A stretch of DNA of 64,000 nt from Paenibacillus sp. (lineage in GTDB: Bacteria > Bacillota > Bacilli > Paenibacillales > Paenibacillaceae). The translations under genes and the position numbers were made by a program. The notes below the pieces were generated by a model. It made no database searches. It saw nothing but the letters and a program-made list of their open reading frames with translations, and had not been told where the DNA came from. This document shows positions 33,844-43,012 of the stretch, piece by piece. The DNA lies in assembly GCA_017512705.1 (NCBI GenBank), contig JAFWEX010000058.1, forward strand, positions 1-64,000. Reading direction: 5' to 3'. Every line of letters begins with the position of its first letter. Position 1 is the stretch's first letter.

Positions 33844-35439
33844 TCACCATCCTTCCTCGGCTTCCGGCGAACCATTAATATCTCTGACCATACGTTTGCG
33901 GTCCCGGTGTACGGTCGAAGGACGATTGATCATCTTCCACCAAGGTGCCCGTATGAGAATATCTTTGGTATCTTTCTTGTTGTACGGGCTGACCCCGGAC
34001 AGATAAGGTACACCAAATGAGGTCATCTGTGTCAGATGCACAGAGATTAGCACGAGACCAATAACGATGCCGTATAACCCCATCATTCCTGCCAGAAGCA
34101 TGATCGGAAACCGCAACAATCGAACGGTAATGGCGAAGTTGAATCTAGGTATGGTGAAGGATGCAATCCCCGTCATGGATACGATAATAACCATCGGTGC
34201 AGATACAATGCCTGCCTGTACAGCAGCTTGACCAATCACCAAAGCACCGAGGATACTGACAGCTTGTCCCACCGTTTTGGGCAATCTCACCCCGGCTTCT
34301 CGCAGAGCTTCAAAGGATAACTCCATAATGAGCGCTTCAATGAGAGCAGGGAAGGGGATCGCTTCCCGAGCACTGGCAATACTGAGGATTAGCGTTGTTG
34401 GCAACATATCCTGATGAAAGGTTGTTATGGCAATATACAGTGCTGGCAGGAATAGCGCGATGGCAACAAACAAGAAGCGAATCCAGCGAATCAGATTACT
34501 GATGAAAAACCGTTCATAATAATCCTCGCTGGCCTGTAACATCTGCCACATCGTCACGGGTGCGATTAGAGCAAATGGTGTGCCATCCACCATAATGGAG
34601 AAGCGCCCCTCCAGCAGGTTTCCAGCGACTGTATCCGGTCGTTCGGAATAATGCATCTGTGGAAAAGGAGAGTACGGATGATCTTCAATGAGTTCTTCGA
34701 TATAACCGCTCTCCAGAATACCGTCTATCTCAATCTTCTCCAGACGTTTCTTGGCATCTTGAATAACTTTGGGATCTGCAACGCCCTCCAGATAGACCAA
34801 AACGACATCGGTTTTGCTATCAGAGCCCAGTGTCATACTCACCATCTTGAGTGCAGGTGTCTTCAGCTTGAAACGCAGCAATGCCGTGTTCATACGCAAG
34901 GTCTCTGTAAATCCCTCACGAGGTCCACGTATGACAGACTCAGTCTGCGGCTCCTCAACGCCCCTTCTGATCCCACCTTTGACGTTGAACAGCCAAGCTT
35001 CACGTTCTCCGTCCATGACCAGTAATGCGGACGAGGCAAGCACGCCCTCTGTCGCAGCAGCCCAGGTTTGAACTCGCTTCACTTGCGTCAGCTCAATCCG
35101 TGTATCATCAATAGGCACATCTGGCTCATCGGTCCGTTGCTGTATCAACCCTCGAATGAGCGGACGCAGCATATGCTCCTGGATATCTGCCGAATTCACG
35201 ATCCCCTCGACGTATACGAGCAGTCCCTCTACCTCCGGAGTAATCATGACGTTTCGGAACACTACATCGGAGCAGTCTGAGAAGATTTCTTTTAACGCCT
35301 GAACCTGGTTCGTATGAATTTCGCTAATCGGTTGCTTCAAAATAGGCGGGGACGGCAGTCCCAATGGTACATAGTTGTTATCGTCATAGGATTTTTTTGA
35401 AGCTTTAGACTTGTCGTTGCCTGATGAGTTACCTGCCAT
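33844..35439 (-). CDS. Spore germination protein, GerAA/GerKA family
   Basis: 531-aa A subunit of the GerA-type receptor. A 50-residue hydrophilic N-terminus is followed by the two soluble alpha/beta NTD domains (to about residue 290) with the family motif GPREGFTETLRMNTALLR and the segment LLEGRFSIMVDGTPFALIAP. A membrane domain of five to six helices (about 305-490) follows, including REAIPFPALIEALIMELSFE. ATG at 35439 is preferred because GGAGGGG lies 6 nt upstream, whereas the longer start overlaps that site. It is the first gene of the four-gene germination operon; such operons are normally under sigma-G, but I could not fix the promoter. Confidence 0.95.
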   Translation of the reverse strand: MAGNSSGNDKSKASKKSYDDNNYVPLGLPSPPILKQPISEIHTNQVQALKEIFSDCSDVVFRNVMITPEVEGLLVYVEGIVNSADIQEHMLRPLIRGLIQQRTDEPDVPIDDTRIELTQVKRVQTWAAATEGVLASSALLVMDGEREAWLFNVKGGIRRGVEEPQTESVIRGPREGFTETLRMNTALLRFKLKTPALKMVSMTLGSDSKTDVVLVYLEGVADPKVIQDAKKRLEKIEIDGILESGYIEELIEDHPYSPFPQMHYSERPDTVAGNLLEGRFSIMVDGTPFALIAPVTMWQMLQASEDYYERFFISNLIRWIRFLFVAIALFLPALYIAITTFHQDMLPTTLILSIASAREAIPFPALIEALIMELSFEALREAGVRLPKTVGQAVSILGALVIGQAAVQAGIVSAPMVIIVSMTGIASFTIPRFNFAITVRLLRFPIMLLAGMMGLYGIVIGLVLISVHLTQMTSFGVPYLSGVSPYNKKDTKDILIRAPWWKMINRPSTVHRDRKRMVRDINGSPEAEEGW

Positions 35440-35548
35440 ATGCCGCCCCTCCATTCTTGTTTTTATACAAGGTAGCTTGTGCCAGAAGGCAGGGAATTAT
35501 GTGGTCTTTTTTCACAAATTGGATTGTGCCTCTAAAATAAATAGACAC

Positions 35549-35580
35549 CAAAAAGGCCTCTGTGTTAAACAGAGGCCCTT
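35549..35580 (-). terminator. Terminator after the YclNOPQ-like operon
   Basis: On the minus strand GGCCTCTG pairs with CAGAGGCC around a 7-nt loop, followed by TTTTT. It lies 37 bp past the binding-protein stop. Confidence 0.9.
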
Positions 35581-35616
35581 CAGGTGCCATGCCTATGATC
35601 TATAGTCTTTACTTCA

Positions 35617-36609
35617 TTATTGAACGCTGGCGTCGACTTCCTTGATCATCTCCTGAATGGATTCAAGTCCACCGCCCGACAGGTACCAGTAATTTGGATC
35701 CAGATAGACGATATGTCCTTCTTTATAAGCCGTTGTATTTTTGACCAGATCGTTCTCAATCACCTGTTTGGCTGGTACAGCCTCACCACTTCCTGCTACA
35801 ACTGCACTGCGATCCACAACGAAGAGATAATCTGGGTTCTGCTCCATCACATATTCGAATGAGACGCTTTGCCCGTGCGTAGATACTTCAATGTTGGCAT
35901 CCGACGGAGTGAATCCGAATACGTCATGAATGACGCCAAAACGGGAACCCGCACCATATGCGCTAAGCTTGCCTTCATTGGTCAGAACGACCAGTGCATT
36001 TTTGCCTGAAGCCGTTACTTTGTCATGCAGAGCCTTAATGGAAGATTCAATCGATGCCATAGCCTCTTTTGCTTCCTCTTCTTTTCCGAAAATCTCACCC
36101 AATGTCTTCACGTTACTGCTCAGAGAATTCATGTAATCTGCATTATCTACAGCCATATAAACGGTGGGTGCAATCTTACTGAGTTCCTCATAGGAATCCT
36201 GCAGTCGTCCAGAGATGATGATGAGTTCTGGATTCATGGCATTCACCTTTTCAAAATCAGCTTCCTTCAGACTTCCTACGTTGGTATACTTCGCATCTTC
36301 ATATTTAGCCAGATAAGAAGGAACCGCCTCCTGCGGAACACCTGCTACTTCAACGCCAAGCTGATCCAGTGTATCCAGCACGCCATAGTCAAAAACAACA
36401 ACCTTTTCTGGATTTTTCTTCACCGTTGTCTCACCAAGCTTGTGTTTTATCACTACACTGTCACTGGCCTGCTCTGTTCCTGCAGCAGCTTCTGATCCTT
36501 TGCCACTACTAGCCCCAGTCTGTTCCTCAGCTTTATTTCCACCACACGCTGCCAGTACAACAGACAGCACAACTAACAATGTAAATAACCAACCCTTTTT
36601 TGTATTCAT
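35617..36609 (-). CDS. yclQ: Siderophore-binding lipoprotein (YclQ-like)
   Basis: 330-aa substrate-binding protein of an iron-siderophore ABC importer. Signal peptide MNTKKGWLFTLLVVLSVVLA ends in the lipobox LAAC (Cys21), followed by a Gly/Glu/Ser/Ala linker. The class III binding fold begins at about residue 45 (VVIKHKLGETTVKKNPEKVV) and has the FDYGVLDTLDQLGV and MNPELIIISGRL segments seen in YclQ. The start at 36609 follows GAGAGGGG; the longer ORF extends back without a site. It is the fourth gene of the operon, 46 bp after the ATPase. YclQ of Bacillus subtilis binds petrobactin; the same ligand here is inference. Confidence 0.9.
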   Translation of the reverse strand: MNTKKGWLFTLLVVLSVVLAACGGNKAEEQTGASSGKGSEAAAGTEQASDSVVIKHKLGETTVKKNPEKVVVFDYGVLDTLDQLGVEVAGVPQEAVPSYLAKYEDAKYTNVGSLKEADFEKVNAMNPELIIISGRLQDSYEELSKIAPTVYMAVDNADYMNSLSSNVKTLGEIFGKEEEAKEAMASIESSIKALHDKVTASGKNALVVLTNEGKLSAYGAGSRFGVIHDVFGFTPSDANIEVSTHGQSVSFEYVMEQNPDYLFVVDRSAVVAGSGEAVPAKQVIENDLVKNTTAYKEGHIVYLDPNYWYLSGGGLESIQEMIKEVDASVQ

Positions 36610-36655
36610 TAAAATAAACCCCTCTCGCTGTTTAAAGTTGATTTGTATGTTCCGC

Positions 36656-37414
36656 CTAAGTAAAGTACACGCCGATCTTCCGGCCATCAATGACATGCAC
36701 CGGAATATGCATATCATAGACTTCCTGTAATACATCCGTGTTAATGATGTCCTCTGTTTTGCCTTCTTTCACGATACGTCCGTCTTTGAGGGCCACAATA
36801 TAATCCGAGTAACAGGAGGCAAAATTGATGTCATGAATGACGATAACGATTGTTTTACCAAGCTCGTCCACCATATTACGCAGCACTTTCATAATCTGGA
36901 CGGAATGTTTCATGTCCAGGTTGTTGAGTGGCTCGTCCAGCAGAATGTACTCTGTGTTCTGTGCAATCACCATGGCAATATAGGCCCGTTGGCGCTGCCC
37001 ACCACTCAGCTCATCCAGATATTTTTTTCGGAAAGGAGACAGTTCCATGTAATCAATCGCTTCCTGAATCGACTGTCGATCCTCGGCTGTCAGCCTTCCT
37101 TGCGAATAAGGAAATCGACCAAACGCCACTAAATCCTCCACAGTCAATCGGATATTGATGTGATTGGACTGTTTGAGCACAGATAGTTTGCGTGACAGGT
37201 CTTTGTTCTTCCAGCTTTCAATTTCCTTGCCTTCGATCAGCACTTGTCCCGCATCCTTGCCGATTAATCTGGTGATCATGGATAACAATGTGCTCTTGCC
37301 TGCACCGTTGGGACCGATAAACGACGTGATCTTTCCTTTGGGGATGTTTAGTGACACGTCATCCACTACCCGGACGCCCCCGTATTGTTTGGTGACATTT
37401 CGAACTTCTACCAC
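36656..37414 (-). CDS. yclP: Siderophore ABC transporter ATP-binding protein (YclP-like)
   Basis: 252-aa ATPase of the FecE group. Walker A is GPNGAGKST (about residues 34-42), the signature LSGGQRQRAYIAM near 133, Walker B EYILLDEPLNNLD near 155, and the H-loop VIHDINF. Length is standard for the family. It overlaps the end of the yclO-like gene by 7 bp and precedes the binding protein, so the four genes form one unit under the Fur-box promoter at 39398-39451. Confidence 0.93.
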   Translation of the reverse strand: MVEVRNVTKQYGGVRVVDDVSLNIPKGKITSFIGPNGAGKSTLLSMITRLIGKDAGQVLIEGKEIESWKNKDLSRKLSVLKQSNHINIRLTVEDLVAFGRFPYSQGRLTAEDRQSIQEAIDYMELSPFRKKYLDELSGGQRQRAYIAMVIAQNTEYILLDEPLNNLDMKHSVQIMKVLRNMVDELGKTIVIVIHDINFASCYSDYIVALKDGRIVKEGKTEDIINTDVLQEVYDMHIPVHVIDGRKIGVYFT

Positions 37415-38376
37415 GACTTATTCTCCTTTAGCAGCAAATAGATAAAGTACACACCGCCTATGAAATTGATAATAACGCTGACCGTGGTGGCAAAAGTAAA
37501 CACCCGCTCGACAATGAGCTGCCCACCAACCAGAGCAACCACAGCAATCAGAACGGAGCCCCAGATCAACACGACGTGACGATGTGTCCGGAATACCTGA
37601 TGTGCCAGATTGACAACGAGCAAGCCCAGAAACATAATCGGGCCAACCAGCGCTGTAGAGATTGAAACCATGATCATAACCACCAGCAGCAATCTTTTCA
37701 CAATGTACTGATAATCCAGACCCAGATTGACCGCATGATCTCTTCCAAGGGACAACACATCCAGATACTTTGTGAATTTCCGCGCATACAATAAAATTGC
37801 TAATATAGCAAGGATGGATATGAGTAGAAGATCCGTATTCACATTGTTAAAGCTTGCGAACATTTTACCTTGCAGCACCAAAAACTCGTTCGGGTCGATC
37901 AGCACCTCCATGAAGGACGACATGCTCTGGAACAGCGTTCCCAAGATCAAGCCTACCAGTAGAAGCAGATAAATATTACGTCCCTGTTCCCTGCGAAACA
38001 TAAACCGATGCAGCAGGAGTGCAAACAAAGCCATAAGGATCACCGATATGGTGAAATTCAGGTTTTTGTTCACAAAGCTGATGTGCGTACTGCCGAACAC
38101 AAAGACGGCAAAGGTCTGAAACAGCATGTATAGAGAATCGAGCCCCATAATGCCAGGTGTCAGAATCCGGTTGTTTGTAATCGTTTGGAAAATGGCCGTA
38201 GCGTAGGCAATACAGCCTCCTGTTAGCACGATGGCCAGTATTTTTTTGCCTCTGCGGGGTAAGATGTAATCCCAATTGCCGCCAGCCTGAATGATCAGAA
38301 ACAGACCGATAAGCAGCATTGCCGCAACAATCAGCAATCCGAATTTCCAAGTATTCGCCGTATATTTCATTTTCAT
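37408..38376 (-). CDS. yclO: Siderophore ABC transporter permease (YclO-like)
   Basis: 322-aa permease of the FecCD family with about nine hydrophobic helices, starting at FGLLIVAAMLLIGLFLII (about 12-29) and including the conserved ATPase-contact region with GLDYQYIVKRLLLV and GPIMFLGLLVVNLAH near residue 230-255. Its ATG overlaps the TGA of the yclN-like gene (ATGA), so the two permease subunits are translationally coupled and should form a heterodimer. Confidence 0.93.
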   Translation of the reverse strand: MKMKYTANTWKFGLLIVAAMLLIGLFLIIQAGGNWDYILPRRGKKILAIVLTGGCIAYATAIFQTITNNRILTPGIMGLDSLYMLFQTFAVFVFGSTHISFVNKNLNFTISVILMALFALLLHRFMFRREQGRNIYLLLLVGLILGTLFQSMSSFMEVLIDPNEFLVLQGKMFASFNNVNTDLLLISILAILAILLYARKFTKYLDVLSLGRDHAVNLGLDYQYIVKRLLLVVMIMVSISTALVGPIMFLGLLVVNLAHQVFRTHRHVVLIWGSVLIAVVALVGGQLIVERVFTFATTVSVIINFIGGVYFIYLLLKENKSW

Positions 38377-39326
38377 GATCCATGTGCCTTTCTTCGAAGC
38401 AATAAATACAGGAACAGTACACTGCCCACTACACCTACTGTCAGACTAATAGAAAGCTGGTAAGGATAGATGATTAGCTGTCCGAGAATATCGCAGACCA
38501 AGACAAATATCGCACCAAGAACAGCCGTATGCGGCAGCGTATCACGCAGATTATCTCCCTTATAGAGCGTTACTATGTTCGGCACAACCAGTCCCAGAAA
38601 CGGGATCGTACCTACGGTGATAATAACGACAGCCGAAACCATGGCGACAAGAATCAGACCAAGATTCACGACTCGTCGGTAAGCCAGTCCGAGGTTGGTG
38701 GCAAAATCCTCACCCATGCCCGCAAGTGTAAAACGATTGGCAAACAGATAAACGATAATGAGTAAAGGGATGCTGATGTAGATCAGTTCGTAGCGTCCCT
38801 TCATGATGGTAGAGAAGTCTCCCTGCAACCAGGAAGAGATGTTCTGGATCAGATCATTTTTGTAGGCAAAAAATGTCGTTACAGAGCTAACAATGTTACC
38901 AAACATCAATCCTAGCAGCGCGATATAGATCGTGTCCTTGAATTTGACCTTCTCCAGAATGCGCATGAAAATTAGCGTTCCGGCAAGAGCAAAGGCAAAG
39001 GCTACCAGCATCTTCTGCAGAGGGGATGCTCCAGGAAACCACATTAGCGTAACTAGTATACCCAGACGGGCCGAGTCCATCGTGCCTGCAGTTGTTGGGG
39101 ATACGAATCGATTACGTGTAAGCTGCTGCATGATTAAACCGATGACACTCATGCTGATTCCCGCAACCAGAATACTGATTAAGCGAGGGAAGCGGCTGAC
39201 TTGCAGCACTTGTAGCTGAACAGGAGTCAGATGAAAGATATCCAAAGGTGAAATATTTGAATTGCCAATAAATATGTACACAACTGATAGAACCACAAGC
39301 ACAATCAACATATACCTTAACTTCAT
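38373..39326 (-). CDS. yclN: Siderophore ABC transporter permease (YclN-like)
   Basis: 317-aa permease of the FecCD family, first gene of the operon. It has about nine helices from MLIVLVVLSVVYIFIGN to VGSVLFLYLLLRR and the family segments VSPTTAGTMDSARLGIL and GTIPFLGLVVPNIV (near 225-240), the latter being the coupling region for the ATPase. ATG at 39326 is chosen because an AAGGGGAT site lies upstream and the longer ORF begins with a non-family extension. The Fur-box promoter is 70-125 bp upstream. Confidence 0.92.
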   Translation of the reverse strand: MKLRYMLIVLVVLSVVYIFIGNSNISPLDIFHLTPVQLQVLQVSRFPRLISILVAGISMSVIGLIMQQLTRNRFVSPTTAGTMDSARLGILVTLMWFPGASPLQKMLVAFAFALAGTLIFMRILEKVKFKDTIYIALLGLMFGNIVSSVTTFFAYKNDLIQNISSWLQGDFSTIMKGRYELIYISIPLLIIVYLFANRFTLAGMGEDFATNLGLAYRRVVNLGLILVAMVSAVVIITVGTIPFLGLVVPNIVTLYKGDNLRDTLPHTAVLGAIFVLVCDILGQLIIYPYQLSISLTVGVVGSVLFLYLLLRRKAHGS

Positions 39327-39397
39327 TTCTGTATTTATCCCCTTAGCATCGCTGTAAAACATGCACATCTGCTCTACCTTGATCTATTTGCTGATAT

Positions 39398-39451
39398 TGA
39401 TATTCATTATCAATTGTAATCAGTATACCGACATCTATTTTAAGGTGTCAA
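39398..39451 (-). promoter_or_regulatory. Fur-box promoter of the yclNOPQ-like operon
   Basis: Minus-strand -35 TTGACA (39446-39451), 18-bp spacer, -10 TATACT (39422-39427). A Fur box TGATATTCATTATCA (39398-39412), one base off the 7-1-7 consensus, sits at the start point. Confidence 0.88.
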
Positions 39452-39552
39452 CCTTTTGATGCTTAATTTCAATATCCATTTTATTGAATCTTGTTGAATT
39501 TCCTTAAACAATCAAGATGCATCATCTAATCTTTCTACCCTATATCCATTAG

Positions 39553-39578
39553 GAAAAAACCTCCCGACTGGAAGGTTC
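39553..39578 (-). terminator. Terminator after the 112-aa conserved protein
   Basis: On the minus strand AACCTTCC pairs (one mismatch) with GGGAGGTT around a 4-nt loop, followed by a T-run; 33 bp past the stop. Confidence 0.8.
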
Positions 39579-39610
39579 AAACTGTGATTTCTATGTCTTC
39601 AAGTAGAGCA

Positions 39611-39949
39611 TCAATCTGCAAAATAGTCATCAGGTACATATTGAATCTCTGACTTGGCATAGATGATAAGAGTATGCCGCTCTTTATCATATTTTACACG
39701 TTCTCCATCAACATAATACCAATGCTTCGTCAGAGGCCGGTCTTTACGCTGTACGAAGCGGAATACATTCAATTCCTGTCTGAGCTCCAGAATCTTGGCC
39801 ACGGTCTGCTCGTCTAGCCCTGTCACGGTGAAGAGATATCCTGTTCCTTCCTGCTGAAATCGATAGGACAGCTCTGCATCTATCTTGCTATTCGCTAGTC
39901 CGCGCCCGGTCACACCGTGTTTTACCATGAACCATTCCTGCTGTGCCAT
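39611..39949 (-). CDS. Conserved hypothetical protein, 112 aa
   Basis: Small soluble protein beginning MAQQEWFMVKHG, with no signal peptide, cysteine or membrane segment. It has an alpha/beta look: ELSYRFQQEGTGYLFTVTGL, a helix EQTVAKILELRQELNVF, and closing strands WYYVDGERVKYDKERHTLIIYA. I recognise no named domain. The start is set at 39949 because AGGAGG is 8-10 nt upstream; an ATG at 39958 is too close to it. It is 48 bp downstream of the pirin gene on the same strand and has its own terminator, so co-transcription with pirin is likely. Confidence 0.7.
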   Translation of the reverse strand: MAQQEWFMVKHGVTGRGLANSKIDAELSYRFQQEGTGYLFTVTGLDEQTVAKILELRQELNVFRFVQRKDRPLTKHWYYVDGERVKYDKERHTLIIYAKSEIQYVPDDYFAD

Positions 39950-39997
39950 TCGGATCATTCCTCCTTTGATCTTGGAGTGAGAGTTTATGTTTCTTAA

Positions 39998-40699
39998 CTA
40001 AGACAGATCAATCAACATATAGAAGGTGTCCTCATGCCCTTCCAGCTTCAGGGAAGCCGTCTTTTCGATCCGTGCCGTATCTCCTGTGTGTAACACATGT
40101 TCCTGTTGAAGTCCGAGCTTGCCTTCGATGGAGAAAATGTAGACGCGGCGACCTTCATTTTGTTCGAAATCAAGCGTCTTACCTTTCGATAACCGCCCAA
40201 GGTAAATGGTCATGTCTTGATGAAGCGTGGCTGTCCGTGGCCCACCTTCAGATGATGCTACAGGCACAAGAGCCCCTTCCAGAGCTGATACATCAAAGGA
40301 AGTCGTTTCGTAGGATGGCTGCAGCCCTTTCGTATGTGGCATAAACCAAAGCTGTAGAAGTCTTACTTCCTCGGTATCTGAGGCGTTATGCTCTGTATGA
40401 ATGACTCCGCTTCCTGCCGACATGCGCTGAATACTGCCAAATCCTGTTACTGCAACGTTACCCAGACTATCTTCATGTCTCAGCTTGCCATTCAGCACGA
40501 TGGATACAATCTCCATATCACTGTGTGGGTGTGCACCGAAACCTCGACCTGGTGCAATAATATCATCGTTAGCGACCCGCATCGGTCCAAATGCGGTGTT
40601 GTCCGGGTCCTGATATTCCCCAAAAGAAAAGCTGTGACTACCGCGCAACCAGCCCCGATCAAAGCTGGAACGTGCTTCGGATGGAATGATCTTAATCAT
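39998..40699 (-). CDS. Pirin family protein (YhhW/quercetinase-like)
   Basis: 233-aa bicupin of the pirin family. The N-terminal cupin has the metal-binding set HPHSDMEIVS and later H-T-E-H (SGVIHTEHNAS) with the preceding GFGAHPH, typical of YhhW-type pirins with quercetin 2,3-dioxygenase activity. The second cupin (about 150-230) is degenerate. ATG at 40699 follows AAGGAGG; the 26 extra codons of the longer ORF are basic and non-homologous. These proteins are often induced by oxidative or electrophile stress, which fits the DoxX neighbour, but the physiological substrate is unknown. Confidence 0.9.
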   Translation of the reverse strand: MIKIIPSEARSSFDRGWLRGSHSFSFGEYQDPDNTAFGPMRVANDDIIAPGRGFGAHPHSDMEIVSIVLNGKLRHEDSLGNVAVTGFGSIQRMSAGSGVIHTEHNASDTEEVRLLQLWFMPHTKGLQPSYETTSFDVSALEGALVPVASSEGGPRTATLHQDMTIYLGRLSKGKTLDFEQNEGRRVYIFSIEGKLGLQQEHVLHTGDTARIEKTASLKLEGHEDTFYMLIDLS

Positions 40700-40808
40700 A
40701 TGGCGCAACCTCCTTAAACCTGTTATTGTGCGTGCCAAATTCTTCTTATTTTTCCTTAGTAGCATACTTATTCTCATTATACCAAAAGTAACTGTCTTTC
40801 GTCCAAAT

Positions 40809-40882
40809 TAAAAAAGCTCTTTACTCGTCCATCCGATCCGGCAATCATCATTACCTTATCGAACTGGCAAGCAAAGAGCTTA
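40809..40882 (-). terminator. Probable terminator after the DoxX gene
   Basis: On the minus strand AAGCTCTTTGC pairs with GTAAAGAGCTT, followed by TTTTT, with a long loop of about 50 nt. It is 110 bp past the DoxX stop. Confidence 0.6.
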
Positions 40883-40990
40883 GTCTCAGGAAACAACCTG
40901 AGATTTAACGACTTACATTTATACGGTTAGACTACACTATATTGTTGATATTCTTGCGTTGTATATATTCGTGTTACCCTCTGATGCAGA

Positions 40991-41416
40991 TCAGGCATTC
41001 ATATTCTGACTATTCTGACGTGCGCTTCCTTGACGGTTGAACAGGTAATCCAGCGCCAGAAAACGACTTCCGGTCAAGAGAAGAGTCAATGAGCCTGCCA
41101 TCAGCATATAATCAAGCTCTGTTCCGCTCAAGAACGGCTGACCCGCTTTGGCTGTAAACAACGCACCGACCATCACTGCGGCGAACAACAAGGCGAATAC
41201 ACGTGTACCCAGACCCAGAATCATGGCTGCACCACCTGCCAGCTCAATGATAGCAACAACCGATGCCATGAAGCCCGGTATGCCTATACTTTCAAAAAAG
41301 CCTACAGTACCACTGATTCCACCCTCGAATTTGGCCCAGCCATGCAACATAAAGATAAGACCAATCATAATCCTTGAGAAAAACAGTCCGATTTCAATGC
41401 TTTTATTATTCATCAT
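40991..41416 (-). CDS. DoxX family membrane protein
   Basis: 141-aa protein with four transmembrane helices (about 10-28, 48-68, 74-92, 108-125), starting IEIGLFFSRIMIGLIFMLHGWAK, the DoxX signature. GGGAG precedes the ATG pair. DoxX proteins are often tied to thiol or redox stress (MSMEG/Mycobacterium DoxX works with SodA and a sulfurtransferase) and commonly accompany pirins, as here. Specific activity unknown. Confidence 0.88.
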   Translation of the reverse strand: MMNNKSIEIGLFFSRIMIGLIFMLHGWAKFEGGISGTVGFFESIGIPGFMASVVAIIELAGGAAMILGLGTRVFALLFAAVMVGALFTAKAGQPFLSGTELDYMLMAGSLTLLLTGSRFLALDYLFNRQGSARQNSQNMNA

Positions 41417-41480
41417 TCATCTCCCTTTTCATTCTTATTCTTGTTCTTGTTCATTATGGATCCTCATTCATCGCCGCGAT

Positions 41481-42341
41481 CTATCCAATCGACCACACAA
41501 AAAGAATGGACAGCAGCAGAAACACGGTTGCTGAGATCAGAATGGCGTAACGCGGTAACCGAAGTGTAACGTCCAGTTCAGGATTGAGGAGACGCGAAAT
41601 CCGCACATTTACTGATGTATCGGCAAAAGAGGATTGTATGAGCATTTCCCGTCTCTCTCCAGATGGTGAACATGCCCTCAGAAGTTTCAAGAGTGCACTG
41701 CCAATACCAGCAGCGTTACCGGTACGTTCAATGGCTTCGTTATCCGCCAAAATCTCTCTCACGATGCGATATTGCTGCGACGTATGTTTTAATACGGGAA
41801 TATACGGCATCATGACAGCAAATACCGAAAGTAGTGTTGTTTTCAGCGGGTCCCGATGCCACAGATGATGAACTTCATGATATACCACTGCCTTTTCTTC
41901 TTCCGGGTCCAGCATGCTGAGCAGACCAGTAGATAGCACAATGCAAGGCCGCCACAAACCAATGGTAAACGCTACTGGAGAAGATTTGTCCACAATAAGG
42001 AACCGTGGTTTCTTGAGGTGTTGGTATCTTGCATTGAGCTCCGTTGACCAAGCTCGAATCTCCATCGAACGAAGCTTAGTGATCGCAGCTCGAGTTTGAA
42101 TAATCCGCCGAGACAATAGCCAGCCTGTACCCGCAAAGGTCAGCACGACCAGCATCAACAGAAAATGGCCTATAGACATCCAACCCATTCGGCTCATCCA
42201 GTGATTACACAGCCATAATACATTCAGCCGGATGTCCCATCCAAATATTTTATACATCGCGTACATGAACATCTGTATAAGCACAAGTACCGGAATACCA
42301 AACCCGACGGTGAACAAAATCTTGGAACGGGTCCTCCACAT
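41481..42341 (-). CDS. M56 family membrane metallopeptidase (BlaR1/MecR1-like, short)
   Basis: 286-aa membrane zinc peptidase. Helices lie at about 8-30, 50-72, 170-195 and 262-284. The zinc site HEVHH (HExxH, near residue 152) precedes the expected glutamate in EILADNEAIE. It follows the BlaI-family repressor by one base, the arrangement of bla/mec signal transduction, where the peptidase cleaves the repressor. It lacks the extracellular penicillin-binding sensor domain of BlaR1 (about 600 aa), so the signal is probably not a beta-lactam. No beta-lactamase or PBP gene is nearby. Confidence 0.88.
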   Translation of the reverse strand: MWRTRSKILFTVGFGIPVLVLIQMFMYAMYKIFGWDIRLNVLWLCNHWMSRMGWMSIGHFLLMLVVLTFAGTGWLLSRRIIQTRAAITKLRSMEIRAWSTELNARYQHLKKPRFLIVDKSSPVAFTIGLWRPCIVLSTGLLSMLDPEEEKAVVYHEVHHLWHRDPLKTTLLSVFAVMMPYIPVLKHTSQQYRIVREILADNEAIERTGNAAGIGSALLKLLRACSPSGERREMLIQSSFADTSVNVRISRLLNPELDVTLRLPRYAILISATVFLLLSILFVWSIG

Positions 42342-42342
42342 C

Positions 42343-42759
42343 CTAATCGTTATCCTTTTTCCACTGCTTAATTTTCATTTCCAATCGTTCGATCAAGCCC
42401 TCATCGGCTTCATCCAGTGCGTCGAGCATATGATTCAAAGCCAGAGTTCCGAATTCATCCACTAATTCTTGGGACAATTCCTTGGATTGATCGTTCATAA
42501 ATGCCTCCCTGCTCTGGACCGGCTGGTATAATGATGTGCGGCCCTTCTGTGTTTTACTGAGTAATCCCTTATCCACCAAACGATTCATCACAGTCATAAC
42601 CGTATTGAAATTTACGTCTTTTTCTTGCTCCAATGCCGTCTGTACTTCACGGATGCTACTGCCAGGATTAGCCCACAAAATATCCATAATCTTGGCCTCC
42701 AGCGGGCCAAAAAAACGGTTGAGCCCGCGCTCACCTACTTTGAAATTAAGTATTCTCAT
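42343..42759 (-). CDS. BlaI/MecI family transcriptional repressor
   Basis: 138-aa winged-helix repressor. The N-terminus LGPLEAKIMDILW-like segment (FFGPLEAKIMDILWANPG), recognition region NFNTVMTVMNRLVDKGLL and the Ser/Phe cleavage-like region near residue 100 follow the BlaI/MecI pattern; the C-terminal half is the helical dimerisation domain. GAGGGG precedes the ATG. The palindrome ACACTAC-N5-GTAGTGT over its own -10 (42775-42793) suggests autoregulation, relieved by the downstream M56 peptidase. Confidence 0.92.
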   Translation of the reverse strand: MRILNFKVGERGLNRFFGPLEAKIMDILWANPGSSIREVQTALEQEKDVNFNTVMTVMNRLVDKGLLSKTQKGRTSLYQPVQSREAFMNDQSKELSQELVDEFGTLALNHMLDALDEADEGLIERLEMKIKQWKKDND

Positions 42760-42774
42760 CGTCAGACACCCCTC

Positions 42775-42811
42775 ACACTACTCATTGTAGTGTACAAGAA
42801 CGAGAAGTCAA
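42775..42811 (-). promoter_or_regulatory. Promoter and operator of the blaI-like/M56 operon
   Basis: Minus-strand -35 TTGACT (42806-42811), 16-bp spacer, -10 TACAAT (42784-42789). The perfect inverted repeat ACACTACTCATTGTAGTGT (42775-42793) covers the -10 and resembles bla/mec operators (TACA/TGTA dyads). Confidence 0.85.
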
Positions 42812-42869
42812 CCTCTATGTCAGCTATTTTATGTAAAAGATTTGTAAATTTGTTTTTCATTTGAGGATA

Positions 42870-42919
42870 AAAAATATAAAAAGACCGGGCTATTCTGCAA
42901 CATTGCAGTCCTGCCCGGT
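42870..42919 (-). terminator. Terminator after catalase
   Basis: On the minus strand ACCGGGC pairs with GCCCGGT, with an inner CTGCAA/TTGCAG stem, followed by CTTTTTATATTTTTT. Confidence 0.88.
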
Positions 42920-43012
42920 TCGTATCATACCTTCTATTGTCGGCAAAAAATTAGTGTGCCGAATGACTCAAGATGTAGTAAACTTCTACCTTCACGCATA
43001 CTTTCGCTTGCT

